DNA from: Bacteroides cellulosilyticus | Lineage (GTDB): Bacteria > Bacteroidota > Bacteroidia > Bacteroidales > Bacteroidaceae | Assembly (NCBI RefSeq): GCF_020091405.1 | Contig: NZ_CP081903.1 | Coordinates: 3,348,501-3,412,500, forward strand | Length of the DNA stretch: 64,000 nt | Direction: 5' to 3' | Shown here: positions 44,793 to 53,361 of the stretch, piece after piece | Numbering within the stretch: position 1 is the first letter of the stretch | Layout of the letters: every line of letters starts with the position of its first letter | The notes under the pieces: generated by a model | Told to the model about the DNA's origin: nothing | The model's input: only the letters and a program-made list of their open reading frames with translations | The model's database searches: none | Translations under genes and position numbers: made by a program

Positions 44793-47282
44793 ATGAAAGA
44801 TACAGATCAAAAAAAAATTGCAAATTCGGAATCTCCCGGTTCCGTCTCTGAATTTCCGGGCGTGCGGAGTAAAACATCACGTACTATCACTATCCGGGAA
44901 TTTGTGGACACGGTGCGTAGCGACCGTTATCGACGGCAGGTATTGGAATATCGCCGACTGAAAGCTCTGCCCGGACATGAAGCCGAAGCGCAGGCGATAA
45001 AGGAAAATATGCCGTGTATTGTGCCCGCCGGTGTATGCCTGAACGGACATGCGGTGAAGGACTTGTCAGTACATAGCAGACTGTTGTGCGTCGACCTCGA
45101 CCACACCGACCGACGCACGCAGGAAGTGTTCGGTCTGGCATGCTCCTTGCCCTTCACTTACGCCTCGATTATCAGTATCTCCGGTGAAGGCATCAAAATG
45201 CTGGTCCGCGTGCGTATGGAAGATGTGCGGCAAGATTATGCACGCCTCTACGCAGCGGTAGGCAATGCGGTGAGCGCCCATGTAGGGCATCCCTACGATG
45301 AGAAGTGCAAGATTCTGACCCAGCCCTGTTTTTATAGCTACCATCCCGAGGCGTACTATAACGCGGAAGCTGTGGCATTTGAAATGCCTGAGGTTATGCC
45401 TGCATCAGCTATCCATGAATCCGCTTCCTCTGCATCGGCTGCCTCTGCCACGGCTACCTCTGCCACGGCTACCTCTGCCACGGAAAAGCGGAAGATGTCG
45501 CTGTCTGCCGCCGAAGCAATTCCGGGGGATGTCCGTGGCTCTGTCCCGACTTCCGCCTGTGGTTTCATTCCCCGGTTGCTCGACGATTTTGAACGTAACA
45601 ATCCCTTTCGCCGTGGCAACCGCAACGACCTTGCCTTGAAACTGGGCCGTGTAGCGGGAAGTAAAGGTTTTTCTCCGGATGAAATGGAAAAACTGATCTC
45701 TCTTTTCTCCGATCGCTACGCATCGGGTGATTTCACAGCTGAAGATATTCGTCAGCGCGTAGTGGCTGGATATCAATTTGTTGAGTGCTTGCCGAAGGAG
45801 CAAAAAGAGCCGGCGAGGGGTCAAAAAGGGGTCAGGGTCACTTATACCCCTGTTTATGGCTCGAATGAGGATGATGCACCGGAAGTGGTGTTGGAGAAAA
45901 ATGACGAATTGCGTGCCGATGCGCCCTATATTCCCGATACTGTTTTCGCCTCTCTGCCCGATTTTCTGATACGCTGTTGCCGCTATACGAGCGACAAGCG
46001 TGAACGTGATATGGCATTGCTGGGCTGCCTGAACAGTTGCAGCGCAATTTTTCCTTATGTTAGTTTCCTCTATAAGAGGTCGCTGTATTCGCCGCATTTT
46101 TATCTGGCCTCCGTGGCAGCTGCCGGTGCGGGTAAAGGTATCATGGCTTTCACCGCTATTTTGCTGGATCCCACGCAGGAGTATTACGACCAGATACGCC
46201 GTGCGAACAAGAAAGCTTATGAACAAGCCTTGCTGGGATGGGATTCGGAGCAACAGCAGGCACGGCGGGAGAAACGTCTGCCGGACATCAATCTGAAACC
46301 GGAAGAACCGAAAGCCCAGTACCTCAAAATATCGGCTACCACCAGTAAGAGCCGTCTTATTGAGCATCTGGCTACTGCCGGTGAAGTAGGTTGCTGCATG
46401 GCTACTACCGAAATCAATACAATGGTTTCGTCCTTGGGGCAGGATTGCGGCAAGTATGAAGATATTCTGTGCAAGGCTGCTCATCACGAGGAGGTCTCCT
46501 CATCGTACAAGGTAGACGGGGAGCCGATAGTGGTGAAACATCCACATCTGGCACTCAACATTGCCGGTACACAAGAACAGTTCTACATTTTTTTCCGTTC
46601 GCTCGAAGTGGGGCTTTTTTCCCGTTTTGCGTTCTATACCCGTCAGCAAAGCCAGAAATGGGAATCGTGTGCCCCGGGTGATGAGCAAGTGGACCTGCGC
46701 GGCTACTTCCAGGGCTTGGGGAAGGAGTTGCTTGAGATGCACAAAGTGTTGTTAGAGTCGCCCACGCTGGTCACCTTCAGTCCCGCACAGTGGCAACTGC
46801 ATACGACGCTTTTCAGCGAGTTGCTGCGCCGGGTGCTGTTGGAGGGACGTGATTCTTCGGGCAGTCTCATCCGTCGCGCCGGATTGTTGGGAATGCGCCT
46901 GGCTGCCATCCTCACTATCTTCCGCAAGTGGGAAGATTATCGCTATGCGAAGGAATATTGCTGCACGGACGCTGATTTCCGCATGGCTATGGATATTGTC
47001 CGTACGCTTGTGGAGCATAGTTTGTTGCTCAGCACTTCGTTGCCCGACACTAATCAGCCTCCCGTCAGTATGCACCGTTTTCATCGTTTGGATGAAATTT
47101 TGTCGTCTTTGTCCAAAGAATTTACCTATACGGATTTTGTCCGGAGCGTACAAAATACCGGTATGTCCGAATCTACGGGCAAACGGTTTTTGCAAAAGGC
47201 CTTGAAACTGCAATATATTGTAAAAGAGGAGAATAGCTATCGGAAGAGACGCAAACCGTCCTCAGGACAGGGGTATAAGTGA
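44793..47282 (+). CDS. BT4734-type/DUF3987 primase-helicase-like protein
   Basis: An 829-residue protein of the BT4734/BF3469 family. Residues 35-200 match the BT4734-like (VirE-N-type) domain (VHSRLLCVDLDHTDRRTQEVF, ISGEGIKMLVRV), which resembles archaeo-eukaryotic primase folds. Residues 260-335 match a primase C-terminal helical region (NPFRRGNRNDLALKLGRVAGSKG). Residues 390-800 form the DUF3987 domain, with the P-loop-like AAGAGKG (444-450). A 15-bp tandem repeat (Ser-Ala-Thr-rich linker) and two REP-like copies lie inside the gene, one across its stop codon. It heads a cassette with DUF4248, HU and amidase genes. A role in mobile or replicating DNA is inferred. Confidence 0.8.
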   Translation: MKDTDQKKIANSESPGSVSEFPGVRSKTSRTITIREFVDTVRSDRYRRQVLEYRRLKALPGHEAEAQAIKENMPCIVPAGVCLNGHAVKDLSVHSRLLCVDLDHTDRRTQEVFGLACSLPFTYASIISISGEGIKMLVRVRMEDVRQDYARLYAAVGNAVSAHVGHPYDEKCKILTQPCFYSYHPEAYYNAEAVAFEMPEVMPASAIHESASSASAASATATSATATSATEKRKMSLSAAEAIPGDVRGSVPTSACGFIPRLLDDFERNNPFRRGNRNDLALKLGRVAGSKGFSPDEMEKLISLFSDRYASGDFTAEDIRQRVVAGYQFVECLPKEQKEPARGQKGVRVTYTPVYGSNEDDAPEVVLEKNDELRADAPYIPDTVFASLPDFLIRCCRYTSDKRERDMALLGCLNSCSAIFPYVSFLYKRSLYSPHFYLASVAAAGAGKGIMAFTAILLDPTQEYYDQIRRANKKAYEQALLGWDSEQQQARREKRLPDINLKPEEPKAQYLKISATTSKSRLIEHLATAGEVGCCMATTEINTMVSSLGQDCGKYEDILCKAAHHEEVSSSYKVDGEPIVVKHPHLALNIAGTQEQFYIFFRSLEVGLFSRFAFYTRQQSQKWESCAPGDEQVDLRGYFQGLGKELLEMHKVLLESPTLVTFSPAQWQLHTTLFSELLRRVLLEGRDSSGSLIRRAGLLGMRLAAILTIFRKWEDYRYAKEYCCTDADFRMAMDIVRTLVEHSLLLSTSLPDTNQPPVSMHRFHRLDEILSSLSKEFTYTDFVRSVQNTGMSESTGKRFLQKALKLQYIVKEENSYRKRRKPSSGQGYK
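45443..45483 (+). repeat. 15-bp tandem repeat in the primase-like gene
   Basis: The unit CTCTGCCACGGCTAC occurs almost three times without gaps and keeps the frame, coding for Ser-Ala-Thr-Ala-Thr repeats in the linker after the first domain. Copy number probably varies among strains by slippage. Confidence 0.75.
45829..45852 (+). repeat. REP-like repeat, copy inside coding sequence
   Basis: GGGTCAGGGTCACTTATACC... (24 bases) is the exact reverse complement of 47268-47291. It lies in frame in the linker before the DUF3987 domain (residues about 346-354, VRVTYTPV). Confidence 0.75.
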
Positions 47283-47291
47283 CCCTGACCC
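47268..47291 (-). repeat. REP-like repeat, copy across the stop codon
   Basis: CAGGGGTATAAGTGACCCTG... is the exact inverted match of 45829-45852. It supplies the last codons (GQGYK) and the TGA stop of the primase-like gene. Behind it, GAGGCTTTAG...GAAGCCTT suggests that the full repeat reaches to about 47340. Confidence 0.75.
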
Positions 47292-47395
47292 TAAATTGAA
47301 CCCTCCGAGGCTTTAGAAAACCCTTTCCGAAGCCTTGAAGGTGTCCTGATTTTTTTAGAATGAAACGTGAATAAACGAAAATATAGAAAAACATT

Positions 47396-47674
47396 ATGAT
47401 TATGAAAAAGTACATAAGTTCCGAAACAGCCTCTTCTGAGGACTCTGAATCCGCAGCTTTCCGTTTTGAAGTCAAAGCATATCTGAAGTCCGATCTGGCA
47501 CAACTCTACTTTCCCTGTCTTTCGTTCGAGGCGGCCCTGCGTAAGCTCCGCCGTTGGATCAACTTCAATCCCGACCTTCACCATGAACTTTACGAAGGTC
47601 CTGAGGGGAAGAACGATCAGATATTCAGCAAGCGTCAGGTGGCGGTGCTAGTGAAGTATCTGGATGCACCCTGA
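47396..47674 (+). CDS. DUF4248 domain protein
   Basis: A 92-residue protein of a small Bacteroidales family that travels with BT4734-type, HU-like and amidase genes. The conserved centre is KSDLAQLYFPCLSFEAALRKLRRWINFNPDL, probably a helix-turn-helix-like fold, and the end reads FSKRQVAVLVKYLDAP. Function unknown; a DNA-binding role is a guess. ATG 47402 is an alternative start. Confidence 0.8.
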   Translation: MIMKKYISSETASSEDSESAAFRFEVKAYLKSDLAQLYFPCLSFEAALRKLRRWINFNPDLHHELYEGPEGKNDQIFSKRQVAVLVKYLDAP

Positions 47675-47710
47675 CCGGGATGAGGCCTCTTGGCCGGCCG
47701 GAAATGAAAA

Positions 47711-47785
47711 CAAGCAATGTTATGGTGCGGAACAAGCTATGTTCCGCACCACGGCATTGCTTGTTTTGCATGATAACATTGCTTG
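47711..47785. repeat. three-copy CAAGCAATGTT repeat with large hairpin
   Basis: CAAGCAATGTT (47711-47721), then inverted CATTGCTTG (47755-47763) and AACATTGCTTG (47775-47785). Between the first two, GGTGCGGAAC pairs with GTTCCGCACC (loop AAGCTAT), so 47708-47766 forms one long hairpin. It has the same order as 13735-13787 and again lies between convergent genes. Confidence 0.75.
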
Positions 47786-47788
47786 AGT

Positions 47789-48682
47789 TTAAAGGGAATT
47801 TATTTCATCGATGGGAAGTCCGGTGACCGTAGCAATTTCGGTAGTGGGAAGTCCGGCATTCTTTAAATTCCGGGCGATGTCTCTGGCCTTTATCAATTCG
47901 CCTTCCGCTCTCCCTTCCGCTCTCCCTTTTGCTTCTCCCTTTGCTTCTCCCTTTTGGATAGCTGTTTTAATTACACTATTCCAGTCTCTGTACACTTTCA
48001 AACTCTCCTCGTATGCATAAAGTTTGTCGGGTGAGAATTGCGCTATTTCCGCGGCTTCGAAGAGGCGGTTGAACACACGCTCCTGCAAGGCTACGGGACG
48101 TTCCATGAGGCGGGATAGGTTTTTGAGGACGAACATCCATTTGTCGAACAAGGTTTCCAGCTCCTGTTCGGTCTTGTGGAATTTGGGCATCTCCAGATAG
48201 ACAAAGGTCAGTTTGTCATAAAACACTTCGTGGGTGCTTGTCTCCATCAGCTTCACTTCATGGTAGAATTGGGGCGATTTCACGTCATCGAGGGTAAAGT
48301 TCAGTATGCCTATTATGTATACCGCTTTGAGTTCATAGTCCCATATTTCCCCCTTGATGGCTTGATCCTTGATGGGGAAAGTGGAGTAATAGATGCTTCT
48401 GTCCTTGAAGAACTGCTGTTCCCCTTTCTGCATCTCAATCAGGATTTTCTCTCCCTTCTCGTTCTGGCAATAGACGTCGAAGACGGCACGACGTTCGGCT
48501 TCCCTGCTGCCCAAGTGTTCGGTGTTCAGGTAGGTGACATCTTCTATAACCTGTTCGCCGTTGAACAGGGCATTGAGGAATCCGATAAGAATCTCCTTGT
48601 TCAGGTCGGTTCCGAACAACAACTTGAATGCAAAATCGGTATAGGGGTTCACATACCTCTCGCGTAATCCTTCACTACACAT
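47789..48682 (-). CDS. Rpn family recombination-promoting nuclease/PD-(D/E)XK transposase-like protein
   Basis: A 297-residue protein of the PDDEXK_2 type. The nuclease core is AVFDVYCQNEKGEKILIEMQ, giving Asp69, Glu83 and Gln85 (D-ExQ). Start is YVNPYTDFAFKLLFGTDLNKEIL, as in the family. Near the C-terminus KGEAKGEAKGRAEGRAEGE comes from 12-bp DNA repeats (about 47905-47955), usual in this family and prone to length change. E. coli RpnA-type members are DNA endonucleases that raise recombination. It is inverted within the BT4734 cassette and is probably an insertion. Confidence 0.85.
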   Translation of the reverse strand: MCSEGLRERYVNPYTDFAFKLLFGTDLNKEILIGFLNALFNGEQVIEDVTYLNTEHLGSREAERRAVFDVYCQNEKGEKILIEMQKGEQQFFKDRSIYYSTFPIKDQAIKGEIWDYELKAVYIIGILNFTLDDVKSPQFYHEVKLMETSTHEVFYDKLTFVYLEMPKFHKTEQELETLFDKWMFVLKNLSRLMERPVALQERVFNRLFEAAEIAQFSPDKLYAYEESLKVYRDWNSVIKTAIQKGEAKGEAKGRAEGRAEGELIKARDIARNLKNAGLPTTEIATVTGLPIDEINSL

Positions 48683-48845
48683 AAGCGTTTGGCATTTATT
48701 GTTTTATGCAAAGGAACGAAAAAAAAGTGGATTTGAAAAAGATAGAACAGGTAATTTCTGCCGGCACTGGATCAAAGTCCGGCAAAGTATAGCCCGGTAT
48801 GTACCGGTATGACCCTGTACGTCCTTTCCTGCCGCCGCCTTCCCG

Positions 48846-48853
48846 TACCTTTG
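48846..48853 (+). promoter_or_regulatory. -7 box before the HU-like gene
   Basis: TACCTTTG fits the Bacteroides -7 consensus; no good -33 TTTG is seen. It lies in the 305-bp gap 48683-48987, which also contains a CCGGTA-rich palindromic stretch near 48793-48810. The leader would be about 130 bases. Confidence 0.4.
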
Positions 48854-48987
48854 TCATGTCCTCAAAGCGGGGATCCTGCGAAGTTGTTTCCGGGGTATGA
48901 CGTCGACTCTGCCACTTCTTCGCTCGATACAGAGATAGATTCCGGTTGTGTGACCGGTTTTATCAATCTTCAGAAAAAATAATAAAT

Positions 48988-49500
48988 ATGTCAGTAACGT
49001 ACAAAAAACAGTTTCGTAAAAATCCGTTCCTGAAGGACGGTTCGGGCAAGTACTACCCTCAACTTTTGGTCTGGGGCAAATCTGCCACCCTGAACAGCAT
49101 TGCCGTTCAGATGAAAGAAAGCAGTTCGCTCACCCTGGGTGATATTCAGAGTGTACTCACCAACTTCGTGAAGGCTCTGCGTAGTGAACTCTACAACGGT
49201 CGTTCCGTCAATGTCGACGGCTTCGGAGTCTTCAGCCTTTCGGCTTCTACGGTGGGCTCCGCACTCAAGAAAGAGTGTCTGCCGGAGAAGATTAAGGCTG
49301 TCCGCATCAATTTCCGCGCTTCGAGTGCCATCCGTCCTAATCTGGATGCCGCTACCACCCGTGCGGAAGACCGCATCGACTTTGTCGACCTTGAAACACA
49401 GCTCAAGAGGCTGAATATGCAAGGCTCGGATGAAGAGGAAGGCGGTGGTAACCAAGGTGGTTCCGGCGGCGGAGGACTGGATGAAAATCCGCTGGGATAG
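48988..49500 (+). CDS. HU-family DNA-binding protein, long form
   Basis: A 170-residue protein with a HU/IHF-like domain (about 35-120): LTLGDIQSVLTNFVKALRSELYNGRSVNVDGFGVFSL and a beta-arm ending in VRINFRASSAIRPNL. It opens with MSVTYKKQFRKNPF, has an extra N-terminal strand region, and ends with an acidic and glycine-rich tail (EEEGGGNQGGSGGGG). This longer kind is typical of Bacteroidales cassettes with amidase and DUF4248 genes. The frame opens at 48946 but ATG 48988 gives the family start. Confidence 0.88.
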   Translation: MSVTYKKQFRKNPFLKDGSGKYYPQLLVWGKSATLNSIAVQMKESSSLTLGDIQSVLTNFVKALRSELYNGRSVNVDGFGVFSLSASTVGSALKKECLPEKIKAVRINFRASSAIRPNLDAATTRAEDRIDFVDLETQLKRLNMQGSDEEEGGGNQGGSGGGGLDENPLG

Positions 49501-49551
49501 GTTCTGGGTTCTGAAAAATCACTCATCACTAAACACTCATCACTAAGTTAC

Positions 49552-49995
49552 ATGAGAACAATTGATCACATCATTATTCACTGTTCCGCCACACGCGAAG
49601 ACCGTTCGCTGACTGTGGCCGAACTGGAAGAGAATCACCGTTGCCGTGGCTTCCGCGGTATCGGCTATCACTACTACATCCGTAAGGATGGCACGGTAAT
49701 CAATACCCGTGCTTTGGAACTTGTCGGGGCGCATGCCAAGGGACACAATGCTCATTCGATAGGTATCTGCTATGAAGGCGGTCTGGATGCCAAGGGACGT
49801 GCGAAAGATACCCGTACACCGGAACAGCGTAGTGCCATGCACTTGCTGGTGGCGCAATTGCTAAAGCGGTTTAAAAATAATGTCTGCATCTGCGGGCATC
49901 GCGACCTCAGTCCGGATCTGAACGGGGACGGGCTGATAGAGCCGGAAGAGTGGGTGAAGGAATGTCCGTGCTTTGAGGTGAGGAAGGAGCTTTGA
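49552..49995 (+). CDS. N-acetylmuramoyl-L-alanine amidase
   Basis: A 147-residue Zn amidase (Amidase_2/PGRP fold) that cuts the bond between MurNAc and the stem peptide. The Zn ligands are His10 in IIIHCSAT, His115 in CGHRDLSPDLNGDG and Cys136 in CPCF. FRGIGYHYYIRKDGTV and HSIGICYEGG are conserved. No signal peptide is present, as in phage-type endolysins, so export needs another route. It is in the HU-amidase-smalltalk cassette, 51 bp after HU. Confidence 0.92.
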   Translation: MRTIDHIIIHCSATREDRSLTVAELEENHRCRGFRGIGYHYYIRKDGTVINTRALELVGAHAKGHNAHSIGICYEGGLDAKGRAKDTRTPEQRSAMHLLVAQLLKRFKNNVCICGHRDLSPDLNGDGLIEPEEWVKECPCFEVRKEL

Positions 49996-50051
49996 AAGTA
50001 ATGAGACATGAGATACAAGATAATGGCCGATGGAAAGGAGGTGTTGGAATA

Positions 50052-50153
50052 ATGGCAATCAAGAAATCCGTTTGGAGTATGATTCTGAAAGTGGCTGTCG
50101 CGGTGATAACGACGATAGCGGGGGTGCTGGGCGTTAATGCGATGACACCGTAA
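50052..50153 (+). CDS. smalltalk protein
   Basis: A 33-residue peptide, MAIKKSVWSMILKV at the start and AGVLGVNAMTP at the end, of the Bacteroidales smalltalk family: two Lys, then one membrane helix. AAAGGAGGTG just upstream is a strong ribosome-binding site and fixes the start; an in-frame ATG at 50001 would give a 50-residue form. It follows the amidase, as in other genomes. A holin-like role has not been shown and is only an inference from size and position. Confidence 0.85.
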   Translation: MAIKKSVWSMILKVAVAVITTIAGVLGVNAMTP

Positions 50154-50165
50154 AAGTAACTTATT

Positions 50166-50216
50166 GTCGCAGGGAATGGATATGCTATTATAGCTTATTC
50201 TCTGCGACCTTTTTTA
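50166..50216 (+). terminator. terminator of the HU-amidase-smalltalk unit
   Basis: GTCGCAGGGAAT (from 50166) pairs with ATTCTCTGCGAC (50197-50208) with one mismatch, followed by six T. It separates this unit from the RHS genes. Confidence 0.8.
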
Positions 50217-50237
50217 TTCATTTGATATATTTTGTTT

Positions 50238-53200
50238 ATGAAAAAGAAACTATTTACAATATTACTCGTTTTGCCGGGGATGTTCATGACGCAAAATGTG
50301 CATGCGGCAGACATAAGGAGTTCACGGGATATTCCAGCGGTTCCGGCGCACATGCCAGTTTATTCTCCACAAGTGGCCGAGATGATCCGTTATGATCAGG
50401 TGGATGTGAATATGAATACCGGGTGCATCGGGCAGACTATTCCATTAGTTGAACTGAATGACAGAGATTTTGACTTTTCTCTTTCTTTATCCTATAACTC
50501 TTCCGGGTTTTGTCCGCAAGTCCCCGATAATTATATAGGACGTAACTGGGCTTTGAATGGTTTGGGAGTTATTTATCGGAAAGTGAACGGTATACCGGAC
50601 GATATTCGTGCTTACCGCACTAATCCTGAATTATCCGAACAGCGATTTGCTGACGGTTTTCTGCGTATGCTTGGTAATAAAAAGTTCAGTTCGCCTACTT
50701 TAGAACAAGATATACGCAATAATCCATATCATTATGCCCAAAGGGAAGATATGGAAAATGGTGTATCGACCATTCCTGGGATAAGTGGAGATATTGAGGC
50801 CTGCGCCGATATTTTTTATTTTTCCATGGGCAAGCATTCGGGAAAGTTCATGATCAATTTAGATGGTAGTATCAGTGCTATGGGTAATAATGGTGGTCGC
50901 TATCAGGTTTCATTGGAGGATATGAAACAGTTTACGTCTACCGGTGCTCAAGATACATATATTCGCATAACTACAGATGACGGTTACGTCTATACGTTTG
51001 GCGGACAGGGATATGCTTCCTTGGAGTATACAGCCCTTTCCTGGCGAGAATGGCATAATGTTTTACCCCCGGAAAGTACTATACAAGCTCGTCATGAGAT
51101 AACAGCCTATTATCTGACCGAAATACAAGCGCCAAGTGGTAGGAAACTGAACATAAAGTATAAGGATATACCGGCTGTTTGTCATGAATCACCTTATAAA
51201 TTTGCTTTTTCGGTGATTCCCGCTCCTTTCGATGGGAAAGATGTTCCCTTGTCTTATTCTTTGTCCGGTAGGAATTGCTTTGTGGCGAAAATGGCAGGGA
51301 CGGAGCAATATATGTATCATGGAGCATTCAGCGGATATAATGAGTTTTCCCTGACCAAGGTAGCTTTGGTTGACGAGATTTCTACGGATGCGGGATCTGT
51401 GAAGATGTATTATTCTTCTCGTAGCCAATTGCCTGACTATACCAGTGGCCTAGCTATGCAGAAGGGACAATTTCCCCTCTCTTGTGGTGCAAAGTTGGAT
51501 AAGATTGTTTATTCATCTCATGCTCTCAGCAAGATCGTTGCTTTCCAATATTCTTATCAGGCAGGCAACCGCATGTTTTTGACTTCGGTGAATCATTCCA
51601 AATATGGGAAATATGGCTTCGAGTATAATGGAACGAATGGCATTGCGGCTCCTACACCGTTAACATCGAACATTGACCATTGGGGATTCTGGCGGGGGCG
51701 TAAAAGTAATCAGGGTATTGTTCCGGGCATGAGTGTCCTTAATAATTATCCTTTGAATTATGAGATTACTACCCAAGACCGCAATCCAACCGGAGAGGAT
51801 TATGACTGTACGCTGCTCAAGTGTGTGACGTTTCCGACAGGTGGGAAAATAAAATATACGTATGAACCACATCGCTATAGTTTTATCTTGAAACAATCCC
51901 GTTCGTCTGATTATTTGCCGGATAGGGTTTCGCTGAACAGCAGTGACAACAAAATAGCCGGTGGGGCTCGCATTCATGAGGTACATGTTATGGAGTCCGA
52001 TAATTCTCCTGTGAAAACTGTGGTATATACTTATGGAAGAAATATGGATAACGGTATGGTGATGTATATGCCTTTCTATAGATATACCTTCACCATGGAT
52101 GAGGGGATTGTGGGTAAGTATGCGGTGGATGCGGTGGCTACTAATAGCCAGGGATTTACGGATATTGCTTATCCTTCGGTGCATATTCGATATCCTGAAG
52201 TGATAGAACATTATATGGAGGCAGGAAATACGACTCTTACCATTCCTCATCCGTATAAGGTGGTTGATTTTGTGTCGTATGAATATGGCGTTAAGTGGTA
52301 TGGCGGCGAATTTATTTTCCCTACTTACGACCGTTTTGATTTTTATAATCCTGATGTCTTTTTTGCCAAGGATGAGATGCAGAAAATTTATAATAAGAAT
52401 TTATTTGCTCATCCCTCGCTTGACTATTCGCTTATGCTGGATAAAGTGAAGGCAGAGACATATTATAACAGTAAGAAGGAGGTGGTGAAAAGCGTAAACT
52501 ATGAGTACGATTTTTTGGATCGTAATAATTATGTTCTCTATTTCTACTCTCCGTCTCCATCTTTACACTTGCGTACAGGGTTATATATGCATGTTGGTAA
52601 AGAAAGCTTTTCCCCTTATGTCCTGAAGAGTCAGACTGTGCGGACTTACGTGTCGGACGAGCCGAATGCGGAAAAAGTAGATAAGGAATGGTTTAGCCAT
52701 ACACGCTTTGGAGATTTGCTGAAGCATTCCGTGTTGAAAAGTAGCGGGGATACGTTGACAGATGTATATGATTATAAATATTGCCGGCAAACCCTGCTTG
52801 CGAAGCGCTCGCGCTTGCTGAATGGAAAGATTCTGGATACGGAAGAATTGGTTTATGATTCTGTTCGCAACGGGAGATGTATGCTCTATATGCCGACACA
52901 AATATTGAAGGGCATTCCGGGGAAGATGGAGATTCGTACTCGCTATTCGCACTATGACACCTACGGTAATCCTACCGTGCGCGACGAGGATGGTGTTGCC
53001 ACTATCTACCTTTGGGGGTATCACGGACAGTATCCGGTGGCAAAAATAGAAAACTCAACGTATGCGGAAGTCCAACAAGCATTGGGGCGGCTACCGGAAA
53101 GTTGTTCGTCTGCCACTACTTACGAGAGTGTGGTTGCCACGTTGAGGGAAAAGCTGTTTGGTGCCCGGGTTTCGACCAGTAAGTATCTTTTCTCTGTGGG

Positions 53201-53351
53201 ACTTACCGGTAAAACAGATCCTGCCGGTCGACAAATGGAATATAACTATGACAGTCAAGGCCGTTTGATAGAAACTTGCCGCTTTAATGAACAGGGGCAG
53301 CGGAATCTGACTGGATTTCACCAATATCATTTGGTGAATGAATCTAACTAA
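50238..53351 (+). CDS. large RHS-like secreted protein, upstream partner
   Basis: A 1,037-residue exported protein with signal peptide 1-24 (ends VHAAD). The first part (SLSLSYNSSGFCPQ, NWALNGLGVIYR) resembles the beta-propeller/shell entry of RHS/Tc-toxin-like proteins; the end has RHS-type YD repeats (YGNPTVRDEDGVATIYLWGYHGQYPVAK, GKTDPAGRQMEYNYDSQGRLIET). There is no RHS core motif or toxin tip, so it could supply part of the cocoon for the next protein. Its stop lies 11 bp before the next start, which argues for coupled translation. ATG 50238 is preferred over a TTG two codons before. Confidence 0.8.
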   Translation: MKKKLFTILLVLPGMFMTQNVHAADIRSSRDIPAVPAHMPVYSPQVAEMIRYDQVDVNMNTGCIGQTIPLVELNDRDFDFSLSLSYNSSGFCPQVPDNYIGRNWALNGLGVIYRKVNGIPDDIRAYRTNPELSEQRFADGFLRMLGNKKFSSPTLEQDIRNNPYHYAQREDMENGVSTIPGISGDIEACADIFYFSMGKHSGKFMINLDGSISAMGNNGGRYQVSLEDMKQFTSTGAQDTYIRITTDDGYVYTFGGQGYASLEYTALSWREWHNVLPPESTIQARHEITAYYLTEIQAPSGRKLNIKYKDIPAVCHESPYKFAFSVIPAPFDGKDVPLSYSLSGRNCFVAKMAGTEQYMYHGAFSGYNEFSLTKVALVDEISTDAGSVKMYYSSRSQLPDYTSGLAMQKGQFPLSCGAKLDKIVYSSHALSKIVAFQYSYQAGNRMFLTSVNHSKYGKYGFEYNGTNGIAAPTPLTSNIDHWGFWRGRKSNQGIVPGMSVLNNYPLNYEITTQDRNPTGEDYDCTLLKCVTFPTGGKIKYTYEPHRYSFILKQSRSSDYLPDRVSLNSSDNKIAGGARIHEVHVMESDNSPVKTVVYTYGRNMDNGMVMYMPFYRYTFTMDEGIVGKYAVDAVATNSQGFTDIAYPSVHIRYPEVIEHYMEAGNTTLTIPHPYKVVDFVSYEYGVKWYGGEFIFPTYDRFDFYNPDVFFAKDEMQKIYNKNLFAHPSLDYSLMLDKVKAETYYNSKKEVVKSVNYEYDFLDRNNYVLYFYSPSPSLHLRTGLYMHVGKESFSPYVLKSQTVRTYVSDEPNAEKVDKEWFSHTRFGDLLKHSVLKSSGDTLTDVYDYKYCRQTLLAKRSRLLNGKILDTEELVYDSVRNGRCMLYMPTQILKGIPGKMEIRTRYSHYDTYGNPTVRDEDGVATIYLWGYHGQYPVAKIENSTYAEVQQALGRLPESCSSATTYESVVATLREKLFGARVSTSKYLFSVGLTGKTDPAGRQMEYNYDSQGRLIETCRFNEQGQRNLTGFHQYHLVNESN

Positions 53352-53361
53352 AAATCAGCTT

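Noticed and set aside
45405-46487. 360-codon open frame on the minus strand
   Set aside because: Fully covered by the well-supported primase-like gene; its repetitive end is only the antisense of the 15-bp tandem repeat.
47905-47955. CRISPR-like short repeats in the nuclease gene
   Set aside because: The 12-bp units are contiguous, in frame and encode KGEA/EGRA repeats; there are no spacers.
50001-50051. in-frame extension of the smalltalk peptide
   Set aside because: AAAGGAGGTG just before 50052 and the usual family length support the short form.
44408-50153. integrated prophage
   Set aside because: An amidase and a holin-sized peptide are present, but there are no capsid, tail, portal, terminase or integrase genes.
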